In this document: piece by piece, positions 57,961 to 64,000 of the stretch
Layout: each line of letters opens with the position of its first letter
How positions within the stretch are numbered: the first letter of the stretch is position 1
Origin: Magnolia sinica
Lineage: Eukaryota > Streptophyta > Magnoliopsida > Magnoliales > Magnoliaceae
DNA length: 64,000 nt
Reading direction: 5' to 3'
Assembly: GCF_029962835.1 (NCBI RefSeq)
Contig: NC_080577.1
Coordinates: 6,634,001 to 6,698,000 of the forward strand
The notes under the pieces: generated by a model
Seen by the model: only the letters and a program-made list of their open reading frames with translations
Databases searched by the model: none
Told to the model about the DNA's origin: nothing
Position numbers and translations under genes: made by a program

Positions 57961-59195
57961 GGGAGCGCAGATTTGGTACTACCCCCACCAGGACACAACT
58001 AGAGACAGACGGTAATGTCAGGGGTACTGTGTGGCCTACTATGATCTATATGTTTTATCCATGTTGTCCATCTTTTTACTAGATCATTTCAGGGCTTGTT
58101 TGGGAGCGTGGATTTGGAACCCCCTAGATTTGAAATCCTCCTATTGTATTTGGCACCTTATAAGATTCAAAAACAACTTTAATCCAAAAGTAGCTATACA
58201 TGGTATATTTATAGGGGTTTGAATTTAATTACTAAATCAACTTTAATATATCTAATTAGTGAAAGTACGTAACGTTTGACACAATGGTTGTAATAAGCCC
58301 GCTGAAATATATACTTTGACTGAAAATGATGAAATTCCAAGTCTTGGATGGGCCACAAGCACAAAATCATGTCCGAGTAACTAACCAACGATTTTTAACC
58401 GTTGATTTACATGGACAATATTTGGACGGCGTTGATCATCATATTCAAGTAATGATAGTGATGCAATTGATAATCTAGTTGTTTAGGGATATTACTATTG
58501 CGCCATGTGCCCAACAGATTAATATTCTAGTGACACACATGTTACAGATGCAACTCTTGGACAGATTTTAGATGTAATCCAAGCTTTTACAATGTATTGG
58601 AAACCCCTAGATTTGAAACCCCCAATTACTTTATAGTGCCAAACAACCAGGAGATTCGAAATCCCTCAAATCCCCCAATTCCATGGTGCCAAACGACCCC
58701 TTAGAGAATTATCCAAAAAGGGAGTCGGATTGAAGGCTTAAGTGGACCACACCACATGAAGCAGTGGGGATGAAAAAGCCTACCGTTGAAAACCCCTGTG
58801 GGGCCACAAAAGCTTTGGATTAAGCTAATATTTATGCTTTCCCTTCGTACAGGACTGTGAGACCTTATAAGCAGGCTGGGAGGTTTTGGATCAAGCTGAT
58901 ATTTATGCTTTTCCTTCGTACAAGTTTGTGCGACTTTATGAGAAAGTTGTATTGTAAATAAAGATCATGGTGGGCCTTGGATGTTTTCAATGGTAAGAGT
59001 TTAATCCCCACTGCTTAATCTGGTGTGGTCTACTTAGAGCCTTCGATATGCCTACTTTTTGGGTTAATGCCCTAAAATGATCTATCAAAATAGATGGACG
59101 GTGTGGACCAAACATATAATATAGATCACGGTGGGCCTCTGATATGACCGTCTGTCCTAACTCAGTCCTGGTTTAGTACCCAATTCGTGTACCTT
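57961..59195. mobile_element. Fold-back MITE, interrupted by another MITE
   Basis: The left end 'gcgcagatttggtactac' and reverse complement of the right end (cacgaattgggtactaaac) begin arms that pair through 'gacagacggtaatgtcag' / 'gacagacggtcatatcag' and beyond, about 200 bases each. The core duplicates itself: 'ttttggatcaagctgatatt'-type text appears twice (58818 and 58893). A 609-base MITE lies inside the left arm. Confidence 0.75.
58092..58700. mobile_element. MITE nested inside a fold-back element
   Basis: The left end 'gggcttgtttgggagcgtgg' pairs with the reverse complement of the right end (ggggtcgtttggcaccatgg). Inner arms share 'gatttgaaatcc' / 'ggatttgagggatttc'. No coding sequence. 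Flanking sequence continues the host element's arm across it. hAT-like or Harbinger-like by look; target duplication not resolved. Confidence 0.75.
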
Positions 59196-59224
59196 GGGAG
59201 GTGTGTTTACATTTGGTGTGTTGA

Positions 59225-59373
59225 CGTAATCAAGTCCCATGGGCCTCACCATGATGCATGTGTTATATCCAAGCTGTTCATCTATTGGACAAGATCATTT
59301 TAGGTTAGATTTGGCTGGATCACGAGAGATGAAAGCAAAGCCTGTTTAAAAGTTGTCAAGTATTCATGAAACT
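59225..59373. repeat. Fold-back MITE, left-arm fragment
   Basis: 'gggcctcaccatgatgcatg' and 'aagatcattttaggttagat' belong to the family's left arm. It is cut off by the next element at 59374. Confidence 0.55.
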
Positions 59374-59902
59374 TGGAAGCGGATTGCTCGGTGAGTAACT
59401 CACTGCCCTTAGCATACTGAGTAAACTCAGTGAGGTTCACCATAATTTATGTATTTTATCCGCTCTGTTCATCCATTTTATCAGATAATTTTAGGGCCTG
59501 AGCCAAAAGAATTAAGCATATACAATGTTCAAATGGACCACACCACAGAAACAGTTGAATTGTACATCTACTGTTGAAAATTTCTTGGGAGCCACAGAAG
59601 TTTTGGATCAATCTTATATTTATGTTTTCCCTTCACCCATGTTTATATGATCTTATGAACAAGTTGGATGACAAATAAACATCATTGTGGGGCCTAGCAA
59701 GGTTTCAACGGTGAAAATCATTATCCCCACCGTTTTCTGTGGTATGATCCACTTGATCTTTGGATATGCTTCAATTTTGGGCTCAACCCCTTAAATTAGA
59801 TGGAAAAATGGATGAATGGCGTGGATAGACAACATACATTCAAGGTGGGCCCAACTGAGTTTACGCCCTATGATAAGAGCGTACTGAGTTCCGATTTCTC
59901 GA
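59374..59902. mobile_element. Fold-back MITE
   Basis: The left end 'tggaagcggattgctcgg' and reverse complement of the right end (cgagaaatcggaactcagta) begin pairing arms. Shared inner words are 'gtaaactcagt', 'ccatttt' and 'gtggaccacaccacagaaac' versus its complement-like 'tttctgtggtatgatccact'. The core is 'agaagttttggatcaatctt'. Confidence 0.75.
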
Positions 59903-60009
59903 AACTTAGCCTCATCTCTGACAACTGCATATGCAGTAATGATATGGACCACAATCAAGACACCCCAAATGTGCCTATGGTCCATCAATTTAATTTTCAA
60001 ACAATGCTG

Positions 60010-60500
60010 ATTGCCTATGATAGCATAGCCTGTTGGAGGAAGCTAGGTGAGGCCACAATGATGTTTATGAGAAATCCATCTGTTTTTATTAGATCATGTT
60101 AGGAGATTAACCCAAAAATGAGGCTGATCCAAAGTATATACACTGCGTAACAGGAAAAGATGAGTAAGGAAATGCCCTCCGTTGAAACTTACCGAGTTCA
60201 TCATAAAGTTTAAATGTCATCCATACCATTAGTAAGGTCATCCCTACTAGGATGAAATCAAAAGACAATAATATTAGCTTGATTCAAAACTTCCAATTGG
60301 CCATAAATGTTTCAATAGTGTAAGTTTAATCCACACTGTTTCTTTAATGGGCAGCCCACTTAGAGTTTTGGATCGGCCTAAATTTTGGACCCATGTTCTA
60401 CCATGATCAAAATGGATGAACAGGGCAGATATCTCACAAACATCACAGGGGCCCACCTAGATTACTATTGGAGGGGTTCTGTCACCAGCAATCTTGGTCA
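60010..60500. mobile_element. Fold-back MITE, diverged
   Basis: The left arm ('aggccacaatgatgtttatg', 'cccaaaaatgaggctgatcc') and right arm ('gatatctcacaaacatcaca', 'ggatcggcctaaattttgga') are inverted counterparts. The ends are imprecise. Confidence 0.6.
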
Positions 60501-60509
60501 CAGTGCAGT

Positions 60510-60783
60510 CCTATGGTGGTGCCTACTTTGATGTATGTGTACAGTATATCCACGCTGTCAATCCATTTTTTCCAGCTCATTTTAGGTCATGAGAACCAAA
60601 ATGCAGCAGGTACAACTCTCAATTCGACCACACTATAGGAAAAGTGACGATCAAGCATCCACCATTAAAAACTTCTAAGGGACCACCATATTGTTTATTT
60701 GCCATCCAACCAGTTCATAAGGTCATGATAACTTCAATGAAGGGAAACAATAAATATCAACTTATCTAAAACTTTTGTGCCCC
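60510..60783. mobile_element. Fold-back MITE, left half
   Basis: Left arm and core ('gtatatccacgctgtcaatc', 'tatttgccatccaaccagtt'). It ends abruptly at 'cttttgtgcccc' against another repeat. Confidence 0.6.
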
Positions 60784-61066
60784 AGTTGCAGCAAAAAGAT
60801 TCAATCCATAGTTCATCACTGAGGAGTTCACCTGATGGACAGAGCGGATTGATTGCACGTATGCAACATGTTCAGCTTTCAAGAGATTGGGTGCGTTCTA
60901 GCGGATTCCTATCCCACATTATTTGTATTTCAGGCATTTTATAAGTCGATTTCTATTTAGATGAATTGTTTAATGGAAACGTGAATACATAAATTGCTTC
61001 CTCCTTCATTATTTGGAAATGCCGTGTAATTTATAAGAGGAGAAAAACTATGATTCTCGTGCAGAG
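60784..61066. repeat. Dispersed repeat shared with 20.1-20.35 kb
   Basis: Same order of words as 20110-20345: 'gcagcaaaaagattcaat', 'gtatttcaggcatttta', 'ctatgattctcgtgcagag'. A Gypsy LTR is inserted at its end. Confidence 0.7.
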
Positions 61067-62771
61067 TGTCACGCCCCAAAATCTGGGTACCCAAATAGGG
61101 TGTCCAAGACCCGAATTCCAAACCCGTGACCTATATAAAAATAAAAATAAAAATACAATTAAAGTATAACAATTTTATATGTATTTCATTTTATTTTTTT
61201 TTCACACCATAGCCCAATACTTTAAAATCCAAACATAAATTAAAATATCTAATTACATAATCTGTTATTACATCGATGCATAATTATTTAACTTAACTTG
61301 AAGTAAGAAAATCAAGCACAAACATTACTACACTCAGAGTTCTAAAATAAAATAAAATTTATTCTATGTAGAATGACATGCCACGTGCTTCTAACCACAT
61401 TCCATGCTCCACTACTAATAGTAGTACCCTGCATCTTCAAAATATTCATAACCTGAAACGGTTAAAACATAATGAGTTGATAACTCAATAAGATCACATC
61501 AATCCCGAGTTGAAAATCTCACAAATATTACCAAATTTAATCTCGACATATTAATCAAAATAAGACGAACATTGGATGTAAAATCATAGTAAATAATTTG
61601 ACATTCATGAATATGGAATGAATAAATTGTTTAACATAGCTTTTCTAAAGATGCTAAGATTTGGAGTAGGCAAAACACTCATGTGTGCTGATCCTTTTAG
61701 AGGATGACCCACGGCAGAGCACCGGTGTTGATCCTTTCAGGGTATGACCCTCGGCAGAGCACCGGTATAACCTTTTAGGAACAAAAGCCCAAGGCAGTGT
61801 ACCTGTGTGTACTGATCCTTTTAGAGAATCACCCAAGGCAGAGCACCCGTGCCGATCCTTTTGGGAATGACCCTGGGCAGAGCACCCATGTCGTGTTGAT
61901 CATTTTGGGAATGACCCTGCGCAGAGCACCCGTAAGAATCATTGCATAAAACAAATAATTGTTCACATAAGATGCATCTAACTTACAAGGAAATATGACA
62001 GATATAATGCCTATATTCACATAATGAATATTCATTATCACCACTATATAATATTAAATGAAAAAAATAATATTTGCATTGGTTCAAATAATAAAAAAAT
62101 ATTTCAATGTCTATATTATATAAGACAATTAGTTATGAATTTTTCAATGGGGAATGATGACCTACCTGTTATGAAAAAATTGTGTGATAGGAGGAAAATA
62201 ATTTGAAGTGATGCTGATTTCTACCTGTACTAACTTGGATTGATCAACTCTGAACTCGATGTGGAACCCTCACGGATACTCTCCCTTCTCCTGAGCTCTC
62301 TTTTTCTTCTCACAGATTTTCTATATGGTTTTCTCTCGATAGCATGAGAAATAGGGTATGAAAATGATGTTAGGTGAGTTGGTGGGTTCTGAGTTTAATG
62401 GGCGGTTTAGATTGAGGAGTGGGTCCCACCATGATGATGGCAATCATGGGTGATGGGTTCCCATTCGCAACCGTACCACGGAGAAGTGGGAAAGAGAGAG
62501 AGAGAGAGAGTCGTGGAGGATAGGGGGGTTAGTTTGTGGGTGACGTGCGTCAGCACGTCACTTGCTTTGCTTTCTTTTTTTTCTATATTTTTTTTTTGAG
62601 AATGGGCCCCTACAGGATCACGTGATAAATCCATACTGTTCATTAGTTTTGCCTTTCAAAGTTAGGGCATGAGCCCAAAAATGAGGGTCATCCACAGCTT
62701 AGGTGGGCCACATCATATGCAACGGTGGGTTAACGGTGGAACCCACCATTTGAAAGAAACAGAGTATTACA
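61067..62771 (-). repeat. Gypsy LTR (3' LTR of a minus-strand chromovirus)
   Basis: 1705 bases, TG...CA on the plus strand ('tgtcacgccccaaaatctgg' to 'agagtattaca'). It is followed by a purine-rich tract on the minus strand (62772-62787, gttaaggtgggtagaa). Contains a six-unit minisatellite and a short GA run near 62491-62510. Confidence 0.75.
61688..61934. repeat. ~40-bp minisatellite in the Gypsy LTR
   Basis: About six imperfect units built on 'gatccttttgggaatgaccc' followed by 'ggcagagcacccgtg'. Units vary in length and spacing. Confidence 0.88.
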
Positions 62772-64000
62772 TTCTACCCACCTTAACAAAATTTCGTCCT
62801 CGAAATTTATATACCTAAAAGAGGTTATGGTACTTTTCTCGAATTTCTTATTCTCGCTCCCACGATGCTTCTTCCTTGTTGTGATGACTCCACTGTACCT
62901 TCACAAGTGGTGTAACCTTCGTACGAAGTACTTGCTCCTTACGATCGAGAATGCGCACAGGTTGCTCTTCATATGTGACATTTTCTTGAATCTCTAGCAG
63001 CTCCCATTCGATGACATAAGAATCGTTCGGCTTGTACTTTCGAAGCATGGAGAAATACATTGTGGATATTAGATAACTGAGGCGATAGGGCCAGCTTGTA
63101 TGCTACAACTCCTACTCTTTTTAGGATCTCGAAGGGTCCAATAAAACGTAGCGCGAGCTTCCCTTTCTTTCCAAAACGCATAACTCCTTTCATGGGGGAA
63201 ACTTTTATGAACACATAATCTCCCACACAAAACTCTAAGTCTCTGCGTCGATTATCTGCATAGCTCTTTTGGCGACTCTGGGCGGCACGCATACGTTCCC
63301 GAATGATGTCAATCTTCTTGGAGGTCTCTTAAATAAGTTCTAGTCCCTACAATGTCCTTTCTCCTACTTTGGTCCAACAGCTTGGTGATTTGCAGGGTCT
63401 TCCGTGTAAAGCTTCAAATGGTGTCATACCAATGCTGGCTTGGTATCTATTATTATATGCGAATTCCACCAGTAGCAGATGATCATCCCAATTTTCCTTG
63501 AAGTCGAGAATGCAGCTACGTAACATATCTTCTAAAACCTGATTTGTCCTTTCTGTTTGTTCATCAGTCTGTGGGTGAAATATTGTGCTACAATCGAGAG
63601 TAGTTCCCAAAGCTTCCTGTAGACTTGCCCAAAACCGTGATTTAAACCTGGGATCTCGGTCGGAGACGATGGATACTGGAGTACCATGAAGTTGGACGAT
63701 TTCTTTAATATCAATTTGACTCGAGTCCACTGCAGATGCAGAAATTTTTATCGGGATGAAGTGTGCGAATTTGGTTAACCTATCCACGATCACCCATACA
63801 GTGTCAAGGTGTCGACCTGTGTTTGGAAATCCAATTACGAAATCCATGGATATATGCTCCCATTTCCACTTGGGGACCGGTAACGGCTGTAAGAGTCCTG
63901 GTGGTCTTCGATGGTCTGCCTTCACTTGTTGACATGTCACACATTTAGATACGTACTCGGCGATTTTTCGCTTCATGTTGTTCCACCAGTAATGGCGCTT
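62772..64000 (-). mobile_element. Gypsy chromovirus (Tekay/Del-like), runs off the window
   Basis: Minus-strand 3' part: integrase (about 63347-63976: SKCVTCQQVKADHRRPPGLL, DRLTKFAHFIPI, IVSDRDPRFKSRFW), GPY-like region (GKKGKLALRFIGPFEILKRV, about 63110-63160), and a C-terminal chromodomain-like stretch (RKEQVLRTKVTPLVKVQW, about 62860-62950). It appears only lightly broken within the window. Same family as 38943-40665 but better preserved, so probably younger. Confidence 0.88.

Noticed and set aside
61688-61934. CRISPR-like array of direct repeats
   Set aside because: Units are imperfect, spacers are not unique, there are no cas genes, and the array lies inside a plant Gypsy LTR.

Overview
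The window looks like nuclear DNA of a flowering plant. Host genes have plant-type structure (a secreted fasciclin-like arabinogalactan protein; a two-exon plant O-methyltransferase). Most of the rest is nested plant LTR retrotransposons (Copia and Gypsy/chromovirus), MITEs, CACTA ends and a LINE. The very abundant fold-back repeat built around 'gtggaccacaccacagaaac'-like arms reminds me of magnoliid genomes, but that placement is an inference and not secure.

Layout. 1-6 kb: one intact host gene, the arabinogalactan protein (minus strand, 1235-2005), in repeat-poor intergenic DNA with simple repeats and short tandem duplications. 6-13 kb: a diverged tandem duplication carrying a MITE with a GT microsatellite, then an old minus-strand Copia. 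13.7-17.4 kb: two CACTA-type ends and a second degraded minus-strand Copia. 17.4-30.5 kb: the O-methyltransferase region. It holds a truncated exon-1 copy (17619-18389), a cluster of fold-back MITEs, a whole-looking Copia with identical-looking LTRs (22428-27661), and the complete two-exon gene (exons 27802-28593 and 30179-30481). 32.6-34.9 kb: a 5'-truncated LINE with a 16-bp target duplication. 36.5-57.8 kb: LTR-element debris. This includes a probably non-autonomous element with a plant-transposon-protein-like reading frame, chromovirus Gypsy pieces in opposite orientations, and a broken Copia nested inside a Gypsy LTR. 58-61 kb: an array of fold-back MITEs, one holding another MITE. 61-64 kb: a minus-strand chromovirus Gypsy running off the window.

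How the parts work together. The main biological story is the O-methyltransferase. Its exon 1 and part of its intron, including a fold-back element already in the intron, were duplicated. The upstream copy lost its start and abuts a fold-back MITE. Later a Copia element inserted at the sequence GTATA of what looks like the intact copy's TATA box. The target duplication rebuilt that box on the gene side but moved the native upstream DNA 5.2 kb away. I see no tRNA, rRNA or CRISPR and no multi-gene operon-like system. The most unusual structures are this promoter insertion, the fold-back family, and palindromic junctions bordering a Gypsy block at 52.5-55.9 kb.
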